64,000 bases of DNA from Helianthus annuus (GCF_002127325.2 NC_035433.2:95012723-95076722), one strand, 5' to 3'. Positions 49,915-62,211 are shown, counted from the stretch's first letter. Notes: a model not told the origin generated them from the letters alone. Translations and numbers: made by a program.

Positions 49915-52725
49915 TGTGACACCCCAATAAAAACCAGTAAACCACGCAACTTAATTAGCTTCCTCAGTGACTATGTGCTAAATTTCGGGACGAAATTTCT
50001 TTCAACTTGGGGATGATGTGACAACCCGAACTCTCAAGGATTGTGCCTTTACGTTTGTGGTCCTGATTTCCTCTTTATTCCTTTTTGTCACGTTAGTCGT
50101 TTAACTGTTGTGCTAGGAACTTGTTAACAATTTCAAACGCGAACAAGGAGGACTAGTTGCATGTTGGGCCGCACACACACGGGGTGTATCTGGGTCATGA
50201 CACCTCTTGTTTCTAAACCCGCTGGTCCACATAGGTGATACTAGGCCGATCATGCAAGTCCAAAGCCCAAAACCTTGTTGTGGATTATATGATTATATAT
50301 TAGTTACATAGTTAGTTAAACAATTAATGGATTGGGCTTGAGCCCACTTCGGCCTAATGAGTTAACCGACCCCAAGTCTATTGTTATTAATATTAAGTAT
50401 ACGTGACCTATGATTAACACAAAAGTTCAACAAACAAACCCTACTCTCCCCTCTCAAGAATACGCACGGCAGAAGATCCTTTTCCCCCCTCGTGACCTTC
50501 CCTTCTGCCTATAATTCTTGAATCGGTATGTTTTCCAACATACGATTTATATTAGTTAATTGTATTTGTATTATTAGAAATCATGATGTATTGTTAATAG
50601 ATTGCCATAATAGCTAGTTGATGTTAGCCGATGCATGAGTTATGAATAATAGGAATTGATGTAATGTATTGATGTTATGTTATGTATATGAATACAATAC
50701 AATTTTGATAAAACTGACATCAGCCGCCCATGTGAGCACTTCAACAATACATGTTAGATTATTACACATTGTCAAATCAGTAAATTGGTCCAATAAGAAT
50801 GAACCGATATTGCATGTGGTCGGCTAATTATATCTAGTGGCCATGAAGAAAAAGGTCCAATGGGTGATGAGTTCATACTAACAGTTCGGCCATGAGGTTG
50901 TGTGTGATGTATTTGGCGGTTGGTGTGTTATTAAACATGCTACTGAATTAGTACATGATGATAATATTCTATGTGTAGAGTATCACTTTGGTTAGTATTG
51001 GATTATGTGCATTAAAAGTGTTGCTCATATGTGATCTGATGGTGATTGTGCATGTATGACATGAGTAGGCTAGAATCACAAATTCCAATCCATCACATGT
51101 GCTGCCCATTCACTGTCAACGATGACCCATGTGGTTTAATAAAATGGTGGGCATTGAAAGTTGTGAAAGATCCCTATGCCATAGTAATGTCAAGTCTTCA
51201 ATTAATATGGTGATGGGATGATATATGTGATAGAAAGGGACTTGACTAGTTGACTTTGCTTGGTTGCTGTGATGATGTTATTATGAGAGTTAAGAACATT
51301 TTATTATTTGTTTTGAAATATTGGTCACTGTCAACATTAAAAGAGTACATGGATCACACACAAGCTATAACCGAATAGAAGGTATTGGGCCGGTTGGGTT
51401 ACGTGAGTCTTCGGTAATACCTGGGCCAGTGGTCGGCCATCTTTTGTATGCAAACCGTGTATGGGCCGAAGACCCCTTTCATGCCGGCCCGACCCACTGT
51501 GTGTGGTTATTAATGTGCTGTAGGATGTATCGAGTATGTTTGCATATTATGTGCTAGTTGTACACTTTGGGCTATAGTAATTAGTGTGAGGTGATGTCTC
51601 TAAATAATTGATGTAGTTTTATTTTGTAAACTGTTTGGCTACAAGTGTACAAGTTAGTTGAAAAGCCTACACTACATGAGTGTTTAAAATTTCGAATGGT
51701 CTATATATATATATTACTAGTGCTCGAGCTAAAATAATATTATATGATATTACAGTTACTTATTATATGAATGGGATTGATGGATTGTTTTGGTGGCATG
51801 GCTAGCTAGTGTGACTAGTATGATAATACTTGAAGTACCTGTGTACCGTTTGTGTTGAAAACTAAGAAGTTATGTGGCGTGAGTCTATGTGAAACTGATT
51901 GGCTTGTTAACCGTACTAGGACGCGATTGACCGACCTTGGCTGATTGCTATTTTTTTTAAGAGTCAAACCGAGCAAACCAAGGTGAGTTCACTGCACTTT
52001 TCTCAAGCATGCGTCCCGGTGGTTTGGGACAACTGGTAAACATTTGGAAGGGAAACATTGGGTAAATAACTTAATCGGTTTTGGTTATTGCCTGGAGGGC
52101 AATGGAGGTATTTAGTTGATAGCGCTATTAGGTGGGAAACCTCACACCGGGCCGTAAGGACGGGCGTGAACTAATTATCTGGGTATGGCTATGGTTGTTA
52201 GAGGCACACTCCTCGGATACATATGGGCACTCTCCCTAGGGTATCTAACGATGGCAACATAGCAAACGGTCGTTAAGGGGTACCCACTCCCCGGATACTT
52301 ATGGGCACACTCCCTGGGGTATCTAACATGAGCAACATCGTAACGCAACATTAAATCGCATTAACATACATATGGTAACATAACTTGTTAACAAAACCTT
52401 GAACTCACCAGCGTAGTCTGACGCACTTGTTTACATGCTTGTAGGTGATTACTGAAGGAACTCGGGAGCTTGCTGTCTGATGCTGCTGGAGTGGTTGTGG
52501 TCATAATAAACCGTTATCTTAAATTGCTTTTGATACATTACACATTGATACTTTTATGCTTCCGCTCAATACTTTGGTTTTGGTTTAACTTTTCAAACGA
52601 TATATTTCTTTCAATTGGGTATTTCAATACATTATAACTTGTGTTTGATATGATTGGTGGCTCTTTGTTGGATCGTTGCACCTCCAATAGGGACATACCC
52701 TAGGTGGTAATTTGGGGGTGTGACA
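49915..52725 (+). repeat. Left (5') LTR of the gag-only element, 2811 bp
   Basis: Starts TGTGACACC, ends GGTGTGACA. At 50006-50016 it contains an internal polypurine tract CTTGGGGATGA followed by a second LTR-like start TGTGACAACCC at 50017, so the first 102 bp look like an added module. Near 52210-52330 a TATGGGCAC...GGGTATCTAAC unit is repeated. The 78-residue ORF at 51321-51557 is not supported as a gene. Confidence 0.95.
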
Positions 52726-52728
52726 GTT

Positions 52729-52740
52729 TGGTATCAGAGC
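52729..52740 (+). promoter_or_regulatory. Primer binding site of the gag-only element
   Basis: TGGTATCAGAGC three bases after the LTR end; initiator Met tRNA type. Confidence 0.93.
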
Positions 52741-53253
52741 CACTGGTTATAGAGAACTCGGTTTTAAAAACGTTTTCATAAAACCAGACTATAACCGAAT
52801 TGATCCAAACGACGACCATGACACTCAGCTTCAGACTGCAAGGTTCGTTCCTCCTTAGCTTATGTTTTATATGCCTAGTAAACGTAACTATATATATAGC
52901 ATGCACGGTACGACATGGTAGGCATCATGACACATTGTTAGTGCAACATAACACTCGTATCTAGACAATCTTAATCTTGTTGGTAGTGCTTATTTTGTGT
53001 GATTGGAGTGGGAGAAACTTCAAACATAAGTTAAGAAGCATCGAGAGGAGCACGCAAACCGCCTTATTATCATGGGTGCACACATAATAATAACGCGTGG
53101 TGCATGCAAATCCCAATGAGGCTTAACGAGTGTAAGAGGGGTTCTTCCCTGTTTATGTACGAACATGGTAGTTAATCGTCCCTAACGTGATAAACCTGAA
53201 TACTTTTCTCATTCTCGACTTCTAAATTCGTTTCCCTCTCCTATTATAGAACC
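52741..53253 (+). other. 5' leader of the gag-only element
   Basis: About 510 nt, no ORF of note. Confidence 0.6.
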
Positions 53254-53359
53254 ATGAGTGGACGAGGACACGGTCGTGGTAGCATCAACATGACTCAGGC
53301 TGAATTAACAAATCTGATAAACACACGTGTGACTGAGGCACTGGCAGCCTACCAAGCTG
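53254..53359 (+). CDS. gag exon 1 of the gag-only element (predicted)
   Basis: ATG at 53254 opens MSGRGHGRGS..., 35 codons plus one base, ending GCTG|GTATAA. RG-rich start followed by a helical NTRVTEALAAYQA segment is typical of the N-terminus of this kind of gag. The open frame then hits a stop, but joining at the acceptor TTCATTCAG|CG (53439/53440) keeps phase with the main gag frame. Confidence 0.6.
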
Positions 53360-53439
53360 GTATAAACTGTACTAAATACATTTAAATCCTGTATCGTGAA
53401 CCCAACTCTTATTCTTGTGTCGTATCTTCTTTCATTCAG

Positions 53440-54548
53440 CGCACCCAAACAACCAGCCTGTCTGTACGTTCAAAATGTTTATGGATTGCAAGCCACAGAC
53501 CTTCAGCGGGACGGAAGGGGCTGTGGGACTTATAAGGTGGTTCGAGAAAGCTGAGTCAGTGTTTGCTATGTGCAACTGCCCTGTGGGGGACCGCGTGAAG
53601 TATGCAACAGGCACGCTTGAGGATGGTGCCTTGACCTGGTGGAATGCCCAGGTCCAACTGCTAGGTATTGAGGCGGCGAACGCCACTACGTGGGATGATT
53701 TTAAAGAACTAATGAGAGAGGAATACTGTCCTCGAGATGAAATAGCGAAGTTAGAGAATGAGTACTATCATCTGACAATGGTGGGGTCTGAAATTGAGGC
53801 GTATGTGAAGCGGTCGTATGAGTTAGCTGATTTGTGTCCGAACTTGTCCCGACCCATGTCCCGAAGAATCGAGTTGTTTATTAAGGGGTTACCTCCACGG
53901 GTGAAGGGTTTAGTTACAGCAGCGAACCTCAATAACCTAACCCAGATTGTTAGATTGGCACATAAAATCGTTGACCAGGAGGTGGAGAGCGACTCACTGC
54001 CACCACGTATTTCTAAAGCTACTACTGCCGCCACCACCGCCACTACTCCTGTCACTGATAGTAAACGCAAGTGGGGTGACATGGACAAAGCGTCCAACTC
54101 GGTTCAGCCCCAAAAGAAGACAGACACTGGCAGTACTCGCAGCTTTAGCCAGTCATCCTCAGTGAATCAAAGTCAGAGGTCTTATGCAGGAAAGAAGCCT
54201 CAGTGTGGCAAGTGCGGCTATCACCACTTCGGGCAGTGTGGACGAACATGTAACAGGTGTGGTAAAGCAGGCCACGAAGCCAAAGATTGTAGAGCCCCAC
54301 AGCCCGGACATCAGCAACAACAGAACCAGCAGCAGCAGCAAGAGCGAGGCAACAGGGGATGCTTTCAGTGTGGTGCAGAAGACCATTTCAAAAGGGACTG
54401 CCCCCAGCTGAATCAGAACCAGAACAACAACAACCAAGGAAATGGGAACAACAATGGGGGTAACGACGACGACAATGGTGCTAGGGGACGTGTCTTCGTG
54501 ATCGGTCAGGGTGAGTTTCTACTTGACGACTTTTATGTTACTGTTTAA
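53440..54548 (+). CDS. gag of the gag-only element
   Basis: About 368 residues from the predicted acceptor: retrotransposon gag domain (FSGTEGAVGLIRWFEKAESV, LTWWNAQV, FKELMREEYCPRDE, RRIELFIKGLPPRVKGLV), Ser/Thr/Gln-rich linker, CX2C region CGKCGYHHFGQC, CCHC knuckles CNRCGKAGHEAKDC and CFQCGAEDHFKRDC, and a Gln/Asn/Gly-rich tail to a stop at 54548. The frame is completely open, unusual for a non-autonomous copy, which suggests selection or very recent origin. Product would package RNA. A start at 53415 in the intron is possible but less likely. Confidence 0.9.
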
Positions 54549-54788
54549 TCTGATTCGGGTGCCGATACTAGTTTCGTGTCTTTAAAAGTTAGTCAAATGC
54601 TTAATCGTACCCCAACACTTTTGAACACCAAGCACATAGTAGAACTAGCAAGCGGTAAAAGTCTAGAGGCCACACACATAGTTTAGGGTTGTAATCTTGT
54701 TCTTGCTGATCAGACCTTTTCTATCGACCTCACTCATATATCGTTCCGCGGAATTTCGGGACGAAATTCCAAACCAACAGGGGGATGA
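54549..54788 (+). pseudogene. Protease stub fused to pol tail, with polypurine tract
   Basis: Continues as SDSGADTSFVSLKVSQML (protease active site DSGA) up to about ADQTFSIDLTHI with stops, then changes directly to the pol 3' tail carrying AATTTCGGGACGAAATT (54752-54768) and ends with the tract CAGGGGGATGA before the right LTR. The whole RT-RNase H-integrase region is deleted at about 54740. Confidence 0.85.
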
Positions 54789-57599
54789 TGTGACACCCCA
54801 ATAAAAACCAGTAAACCACGCAACTTAATTAGCTTCCTCAGTGACTATGTGCTAAATTTCGGGACGAAATTTCTTTCAACTTGGGGATGATGTGACAACC
54901 CGAACTCTCAAGGATTGTGCCTTTACGTTTGTGGTCCTGATTTCCTCTTTATTCCTTTTTGTCACGTTAGTCGTTTAACTGTTGTGCTAGGAACTTGTTA
55001 ACAATTTCAAACGCGAACAAGGAGGACTAGTTGCATGTTGGGCCGCACATACACGGGGTGTATCTGGGTCATGACACCTCTTGTTTCTAAACCCGCTGGT
55101 CCACATAGGTGATACTAGGCCGATCATGCAAGTCCAAAGCCCAAAACCTTGTTGTGGATTATATGATTATATATTAGTTACATAGTTAGTTAAACAATTA
55201 ATGGATTGGGCTTGAGCCCACTTCGGCCTAATGAGTTAACCGACCCCAAGTCTATTGTTATTAATATTAAGTATACGTGACCTATGATTAACACAAAAGT
55301 TCAACAAACAAACCCTACTCTCCCCTCTCAAGAATACGCACGGCAGAAGATCCTTTTCCCCCCTCGTGACCTTCCCTTCTGCCTATAATTCTTGAATCGG
55401 TATGTTTTCCAACATACGATTTATATTAGTTAATTGTATTTGTATTATTAGAAATCATGATGTATTGTTAATAGATTGCCATAATAGCTAGTTGATGTTA
55501 GCCGATGCATGAGTTATGAATAATAGGAATTGATGTAATGTATTGATGTTATGTTATGTATATGAATACAATACAATTTTGATAAAACTGACATCAGCCG
55601 CCCATGTGAGCACTTCAACAATACATGTTAGATTATTACACATTGTCAAATCAGTAAATTGGTCCAATAAGAATGAACCGATATTGCATGTGGTCGGCTA
55701 ATTATATCTAGTGGCCATGAAGAAAAAGGTCCAATGGGTGATGAGTTCATACTAACAGTTCGGCCATGAGGTTGTGTGTGATGTATTTGGCGGTTGGTGT
55801 GTTATTAAACATGCTACTGAATTAGTACATGATGATAATATTCTATGTGTAGAGTATCACTTTGGTTAGTATTGGATTATGTGCATTAAAAGTGTTGCTC
55901 ATATGTGATCTGATGGTGATTGTGCATGTATGACATGAGTAGGCTAGAATCACAAATTCCAATCCATCACATGTGCTGCCCATTCACTGTCAACGATGAC
56001 CCATGTGGTTTAATAAAATGGTGGGCATTGAAAGTTGTGAAAGATCCCTATGCCATAGTAATGTCAAGTCTTCAATTAATATGGTGATGGGATGATATAT
56101 GTGATAGAAAGGGACTTGACTAGTTGACTTTGCTTGGTTGCTGTGATGATGTTATTATGAGAGTTAAGAACATTTTATTATTTGTTTTGAAATATTGGTC
56201 ACTGTCAACATTAAAAGAGTACATGGATCACACACAAGCTATAACCGAATAGAAGGTATTGGGCCGGTTGGGTTACGTGAGTCTTCGGTAATACCTGGGC
56301 CAGTGGTCGGCCATCTTTTGTATGCAAACCGTGTATGGGCCGAAGACCCCTTTCATGCCGGCCCGACCCACTGTGTGTGGTTATTAATGTGCTGTAGGAT
56401 GTATCGAGTATGTTTGCATATTATGTGCTAGTTGTACACTTTGGGCTATAGTAATTAGTGTGAGGTGATGTCTCTAAATAATTGATGTAGTTTTATTTTG
56501 TAAACTGTTTGGCTACAAGTGTACAAGTTAGTTGAAAAGCCTACACTACATGAGTGTTTAAAATTTCGAATGGTCTATATATATATATTACTAGTGCTCG
56601 AGCTAAAATAATATTATATGATATTACAGTTACTTATTATATGAATGGGATTGATGGATTGTTTTGGTGGCATGGCTAGCTAGTGTGACTAGTATGATAA
56701 TACTTGAAGTACCTGTGTACCGTTTGTGTTGAAAACTAAGAAGTTATGTGGCGTGAGTCTATGTGAAACTGATTGGCTTGTTAACCGTACTAGGACGCGA
56801 TTGACCGACCTTGGCTGATTGCTATTTTTTTTAAGAGTCAAACCGAGCAAACCAAGGTGAGTTCACTGCACTTTTCTCAAGCATGCGTCCCGGTGGTTTG
56901 GGACAACTGGTAAACATTTGGAAGGGAAACATTGGGTAAATAACTTAATCGGTTTTGGTTATTGCCTGGAGGGCAATGGAGGTATTTAGTTGATAGCGCT
57001 ATTAGGTGGGAAACCTCACACCGGGCCGTAAGGACGGGCGTGAACTAATTATCTGGGTATGGCTATGGTTGTTAGAGGCACACTCCTCGGATACATATGG
57101 GCACTCTCCCTAGGGTATCTAACGATGGCAACATAGCAAACGGTCGTTAAGGGGTACCCACTCCCCGGATACTTATGGGCACACTCCCTGGGGTATCTAA
57201 CATGAGCAACATCGTAACGCAACATTAAATCGCATTAACATACATATGGTAACATAACTTGTTAACAAAACCTTGAACTCACCAGCGTAGTCTGACGCAC
57301 TTGTTTACATGCTTGTAGGTGATTACTGAAGGAACTCGGGAGCTTGCTGTCTGATGCTGCTGGAGTGGTTGTGGTCATAATAAACCGTTATCTTAAATTG
57401 CTTTTGATACATTACACATTGATACTTTTATGCTTCCGCTCAATACTTTGGTTTTGGTTTAACTTTTCAAACGATATATTTCTTTCAATTGGGTATTTCA
57501 ATACATTATAACTTGTGTTTGATATGATTGGTGGCTCTTTGTTGGATCGTTGCACCTCCAATAGGGACATACCCTAGGTGGTAATTTGGGGGTGTGACA
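54789..57599 (+). repeat. Right (3') LTR of the gag-only element, 2811 bp
   Basis: Same length and structure as the left LTR, including the internal tract and second start at 54891. Followed by TTTGA. Confidence 0.95.
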
Positions 57600-57604
57600 T
57601 TTGA

Positions 57605-57710
57605 GGTACAAACCAACTCTTGAAAGAGACTGACCTTAACTTTTGTTGATCGTCATTGCAAAACATACGACCAGTGGAAATTGCCTCATTTGAAAAGCAA
57701 AAGGAATCTT
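57605..57710 (-). pseudogene. Helitron 2, right part (helicase fragment)
   Basis: Continues the Helitron 2 helicase upstream of the insertion: KIPFAFQMRQFPL, VCFAMTINKS, then a stop where relatives have Gln (TAA for CAA) and GQSLSRVGLYLK. These are PIF1-type motifs (AMTINKSQGQ region). It ends abruptly at 57710 where Helitron 3 begins. Confidence 0.85.
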
Positions 57711-58340
57711 CTATTACACGGGTTGATTAAAAGATAATATCTCATCATCATAATCGTTTACATAAAATGTTATCAATAAATACACGTGTTGAAATGGATC
57801 AGGTCAAAACCTTTTATTAACCATCAATATGCACAAATCACAATTCGTTGAAAAACTCTTTATACACCACATTAGTTGTTTTATCTGTAGGTTTACCATT
57901 GTTATCAAGTATTAGTGATTAGACTTCATCTTGTGTTTTTACCCTTCATAAAGCAACATACAATTGACTATTAGAGAATACGGGTTGTTTCAGTTATAAA
58001 CCAACTCTAGAAAGTGACTGCCCTTGACTTTTGTTGGTTGTCATTGGCGAAACATACAACAGTGAAAATTGCCTCCTTTAAAAAGCAAAAGGAATCTTCT
58101 TAATAGAAGGGATTAGGGCAATTATTCTTTCTTTAACTACAATGTGTGGAAACGTATCGAAATTAACCCGAACACCAGCAAGTGATAGAAAGTCATTTAA
58201 AACCCACAATCCGAATCCACACATGTAAACACATGAAATAAAAAAAAACTTTGGATAAATACACCACTTAACATAGACCATTGATCAAAGCCATGCGATC
58301 TTCGGTAGAGGTCGCATTCCAATAAAAGCTTGCAAGTATC
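57711..58340 (-). mobile_element. Helitron 3 remnant with degenerate helicase C-terminus
   Basis: Begins inside the hairpin (TATTACACGGGT...), so its CTAG end is lost. Minus-strand helicase tail from the stop at 57838 up to about 58281 parallels Helitron 2 but is riddled with frameshifts; KERIIALIPSIKKIPFAF near 58081-58131 is the best preserved part. More diverged than copies 1 and 2, hence older. Confidence 0.75.
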
Positions 58341-58592
58341 TAAGTTAAACACATGCTTTGCAAAAAGTAAAATAAAACATTTAAGTTATTGTGCCCTCTA
58401 AATTCACTGTTAGGTAAACTTTAAAGCTATACCTAAACATGAAACATATCAAATAGATAATCTTTACGCTACTGCTAAAGGTCTTCCAAACCCGTTAAAG
58501 GGAAAACAAAAATTGTTGAATGGTCAAACTAACCCATTTTGCCCGTACTGAAAAAATACTCATCAAATATGTAATGACTGTAGGTACTAACT

Positions 58593-58699
58593 ACATTATG
58601 GGCAGTCACCGGGTCATTCTAATAAGTATCAAATGAGATTCTTACGACATTATGCGCAGTCACCGGGTCATCCTAATAAGTATCAAAAGAGATTCTTTA
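58593..58699 (+). repeat. 54-bp tandem duplication
   Basis: ACATTATG(G/C)GCAGTCACCGG and following bases through AGATTCTT occur twice at offset 54 with few differences. Confidence 0.85.
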
Positions 58700-58915
58700 T
58701 AGAACTATAAAACATGTAAACTTTTTTTTTCTAAATTTTGAATAATATAAAGTCACCTGTAAAAGAGCTAATGGAAACTATTTTCATAATTTAAAACATT
58801 ACATATAAAAGAAACTATGACTCGTCGAGATCTTCGGACTTCTATTGAGCCGGTTCTCAGTCTAGGTATTGCTAGAGAATTATGTGGTCATCTTCGTGCA
58901 TAACTCATACTAAAT

Positions 58916-58950
58916 AGCCTAAGATCCCGCGAGTTTCGCGGATGGCTTAA
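58916..58950 (-). mobile_element. Helitron-like 3' end, variant
   Basis: Minus strand: hairpin TCGCGGAT/ATCCCGCGA (plus 58924-58943, one bulge, loop GTT), then CTTAGGCTA like copies 1 and 2 (CCTTAGGCTAG), but the last base is T rather than G. Probably a mutated or related end. It lies left of a cluster of host gene fragments in the same orientation. Confidence 0.5.
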
Positions 58951-60871
58951 CACCAACTAAACACATAAAACATTCTAAACATAGCATAATAATAGCATTA
59001 CTGGAACACCAACTTCAAACGTTAACTTATGATTTGGTAAATCTAATATTTTGAGACCGTTGAGCACATCCGAATAGTACATCTCACTCATCTCTTTTGC
59101 ATATTAACTGTTTGTCGACTAAAGCATTCATGATCTTTTCATGCCTTTTGGTCATATATAACACGCTAATACTTTTTCAAATGAAAAGATAAAAATATTT
59201 GCAGACTGACTCGACTCAACTACTTTTGACTCACGCTAATAGTTACATGTTTATGTTTTAACCCATTACCCGACCCATTGATATTACCACTATATATAAG
59301 ATGTTCAAAACAGCACGTATTCAATAATTTGAATTTTTTTACTTGACGATACTGATACAAAGGTTCTATATAGAAAGTTTGATATTACAATTAAGTACCA
59401 TATAAATATATACACTAAAAGCGAATTATAACCAATAGTCTAACAAATCGAAATATACAAAACCTTCATGAAGGTAAAGAACATTTTGAAACATATATAA
59501 TACTCACACATACCGTCATGAAAAAATTACAAACATCCTTAAAAAACAAAACAAACAATCGTACCAGAAATACATGCATGTGTTACCATCATATTGCCCG
59601 TAAAACACAAAATCGCCTTATTATATGCCGCCCCGTATGAGGGCTGGTGTTCAATTATCACACTAATGGCTCTATGTTAATATTGAAATAGCCATAAAAG
59701 TGGTAAATAAAAAAAATAAACAAAAACTTAAAAACTCAAATATCACCATTTTCTTGACTGTATTTTCTATGCTAAAATTCAACTACATGTTACAAAGTGA
59801 ACTAATGAAAAAAAATGGCTAAAACCAGAGCTAAATAATAGAAAAATGTTTTGATTTAAAATAATTTGCATTTCATACCCATACTTGCTAAAATTCATTT
59901 ATAGTCAACAGTCATACTTCGGCACGAAAAAGTGAATCAAACAACTCTCTGGTGAAGTCTTTTGAATCTTTATTCATCCCTACCATATTAAAAAAAAAAA
60001 TATACAAAACCCGTTAAAGAATCAAACCAAAGATTAATAAAAAAAAGCTCAAAATTGCCCAATGAAAATGTATTACCAATGCTTTCACCAAAAAGTAACC
60101 ATGAAAGTAAGGCTTTGGTATCGTTGTTGAGGTCATCAAACCGTTCTTGAGGGCGGCCGAGGTCGCCCCGCCGTACTTCTTGCTGGTCCAAGGGAAAAAA
60201 AGCCAACCATACAAAGAAAGATATACATTATATACATTGGCTGGGCAAGAAATATTTTTGCAAGGCAACTTAAAAAATAAATTCTATATATATGAAACAT
60301 AAAAAATGATTTTTAGCGTAACCCTATTATTAGTAAGAAAATAGGAAGTCAAGAAGACGAAACCAACACAACACAAAGAGTAATTAACCAAAAACTCGAA
60401 AACATTAAGTGAAAAACGCCATGACTATGAATGACTAATTAGAGTTGACCAAAATGTTAAAATGAGGATCCAAAACAGCAAATAACAATCTAAAAATTTA
60501 TTAGAAATTGGGATGAGATGATGATAAGGCTCCGTCAATGAGAGAGCACACATAACATGGTAACACAGTACCCGATTACCAAGTGATAGCAATGACTATA
60601 GCATGACCATCTCGGTCGCACCATAAAGACATGCTAAAGGCTCATTGTTATCTTAGTGTACAAAGATGTGTCATCATTGCCTTCAGGAAACCCACCAATT
60701 GGAACAAATTATAAGAAAACATGACTGTTACTCTCAAAAACGAAATGCTAACAATGACCACCTAGATAAAATAAAACTGCACCCATGAGGTGTAAATGTA
60801 AAAGGCACGTGACAAACAACCAAAAAAAAACTTTCCAAAGAGGATGTACCACATGCAATGAGGATGATACT

Positions 60872-60972
60872 TTCTAATCGAACTGTTTCGACCAGTACCA
60901 TTTCGAATCGAACCGTTTCGACGCAAACCGTTTCGAATCGAACCGCTTCGATCCGAACCGTTTCGACCCGTA
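60872..60972 (+). repeat. TTTCGAATCGAACCG tandem repeat
   Basis: About six degenerate units combining TTTCGA(A/C) and TCGAACCG, period about 15-17 bp. Confidence 0.8.
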
Positions 60973-61032
60973 GTGGTTGTGGGTGCCGGAGTGATGGATT
61001 CCAACTCATTTGACAACCAAACACAACAAAAA

Positions 61033-61160
61033 TGGAATTGAGATTCCAATTCCAACAATTTCCAATTACAATTGGAATGTTTAAATTCCAAATCCAATTC
61101 CTTCAAATTCTAATTCCTATACAAATTCCAATTCCAATTCCAATTCCAAATCATTCCGTG
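61033..61160 (+). repeat. AATTCC-type simple repeat
   Basis: Many AATTCC/GGAATT hexamers, including a run of CAATTC units at 61120-61147, in both orientations. Confidence 0.85.
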
Positions 61161-61393
61161 AACCAAACGCCCCCTAAGTTTACTAAGATGATGCCACTTT
61201 ATTTGAGTTACATAGATGTAGTGTAATCGGCAGATACAACTTTATAAATTAATCTCAAACAAACATCTTTACTAAATGTTTACAAAGGCATCACTTAATA
61301 ATATCATTTCAAAACCACTCGATTTACAGTCCGCCAAAAAAAGCAACCAGTCGATCATCACTTAATAATATCAGCTCCACTTTTAACCATCTA

Positions 61394-61560
61394 TCTTGTG
61401 ACATTCTAAGCAACCCACAAATCAGAAGCAGCAGTAGACGAACTAACAGTAGCGAACCGATCATTAGAGACCCCAACCATGACCTCTATTCCAGAATCCA
61501 GACCCTATAAGTGCTATAAGTGCCATGAGATACTCATGATCTGCATCAATCGATTTCAAT
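61394..61560 (-). pseudogene. GH17 beta-1,3-glucanase gene fragment
   Basis: Minus strand: DADHEYLMALIALIG in one frame, then GIEVMVGVSNDRFATV and SSSTAASDLWVA in the next, a TAG where relatives have Gln, and NVTR. The GIEVMVGV(P/S)N...AA..WV.QNV pattern is the plant GH17 glucan endo-1,3-beta-glucosidase signature. Short internal duplications (CACTTATAG twice, TCTGGA twice) cause the frame change. Only about 50 residues remain; the catalytic Glu regions are absent. Confidence 0.7.
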
Positions 61561-62211
61561 GTCACATTAACGATTAAATCCTAAAGAGACCGAAAAAAGT
61601 TTTATAGCACAATTCAAAACACTTGACACTGTATGACTTGTAATCACCACAAACGGCCCCAAATTGTAACAAAAACTATGCCAAAACTACATTTATAACA
61701 CAACCTACGTTGAACATTACCTGAGTTAGACTGATGCTACGCTTATGCGGCAACGACTGTGCCAGTGCATATTTCGCCCCATGAGCAGCTATCTTTGGCA
61801 AATTAGCCCGAGGTCGTTTCCCATGTATGTGTATAAGTAATTCCCCTCATTATCATGCAGCGTTAAGCACTTGTTGCACTTGTAGCTGCAAGAAATGCAT
61901 CACAATCATATACAGTAATCATAAGTCTTTAACATTTAATCCAAATATCGACTCATATGTACAAAGTATTACTTATTAAGAATGAAACCCTAAGGTTTAC
62001 CTTCCTAGACGCTTGTACGTTAAGCCATATAAAACCACATGTAGCTGAGCTCCTTATGCACCGTGTGGAGAAATCATAGGCAACCACCACATTCAACCAA
62101 TCAAAGGGCACCACCACCACAATTACTATTAGGATTACAGGTATAACTTTTACTAACGTTAATAATAACTTCATTAATTATAGCGAAATTGGCTTGGTAG
62201 AAAAAACGTAC
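61561..62211. other. Noncoding between GH17 and MADS fragments
   Basis: No assigned feature. Confidence 0.4.

Larger units (their letters stand above)
49915..57599 (+). mobile_element. Gag-only Ty3-type LTR element (TR-GAG-like), very young
   Basis: Target duplication TTTGA (49910-49914, 57600-57604). Two 2811-bp LTRs (49915-52725, 54789-57599) at offset 4874 differ at only one base that I noticed (CACACAC versus CACATAC near 50170/55044). Between them: initiator-Met primer site, gag with two CCHC knuckles, a protease stub, then a direct jump to the pol 3' tail and polypurine tract. RT, RNase H and integrase are absent, so it must move with enzymes from another element. It sits in a Helitron helicase. 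Confidence 0.94.
58951..61393. other. Noncoding region with two short-period repeats
   Basis: No assignable gene. Minus-strand frames at 59988-60268 (FDDLNNDTKALLSWLLFGES in one frame, SKKYGGATSAALKNG in another) could be one shifted exon of an unknown gene; I cannot identify it. Confidence 0.4.

Noticed and set aside
51321..51557. 78-residue ORF, repeated identically at 56195-56431
   Set aside because: It is inside the LTRs of a very young element, so identity is expected; no domain is visible.
58817..58903. 28-residue plus-strand ORF starting MTRRDLRTS
   Set aside because: Too short, no signal peptide or known motif, and it lies in Helitron-derived DNA.
59988..60268. Possible host exon on the minus strand
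   Set aside because: Two frames each look partly protein-like, but neither matches a family I can name; left as unassigned.
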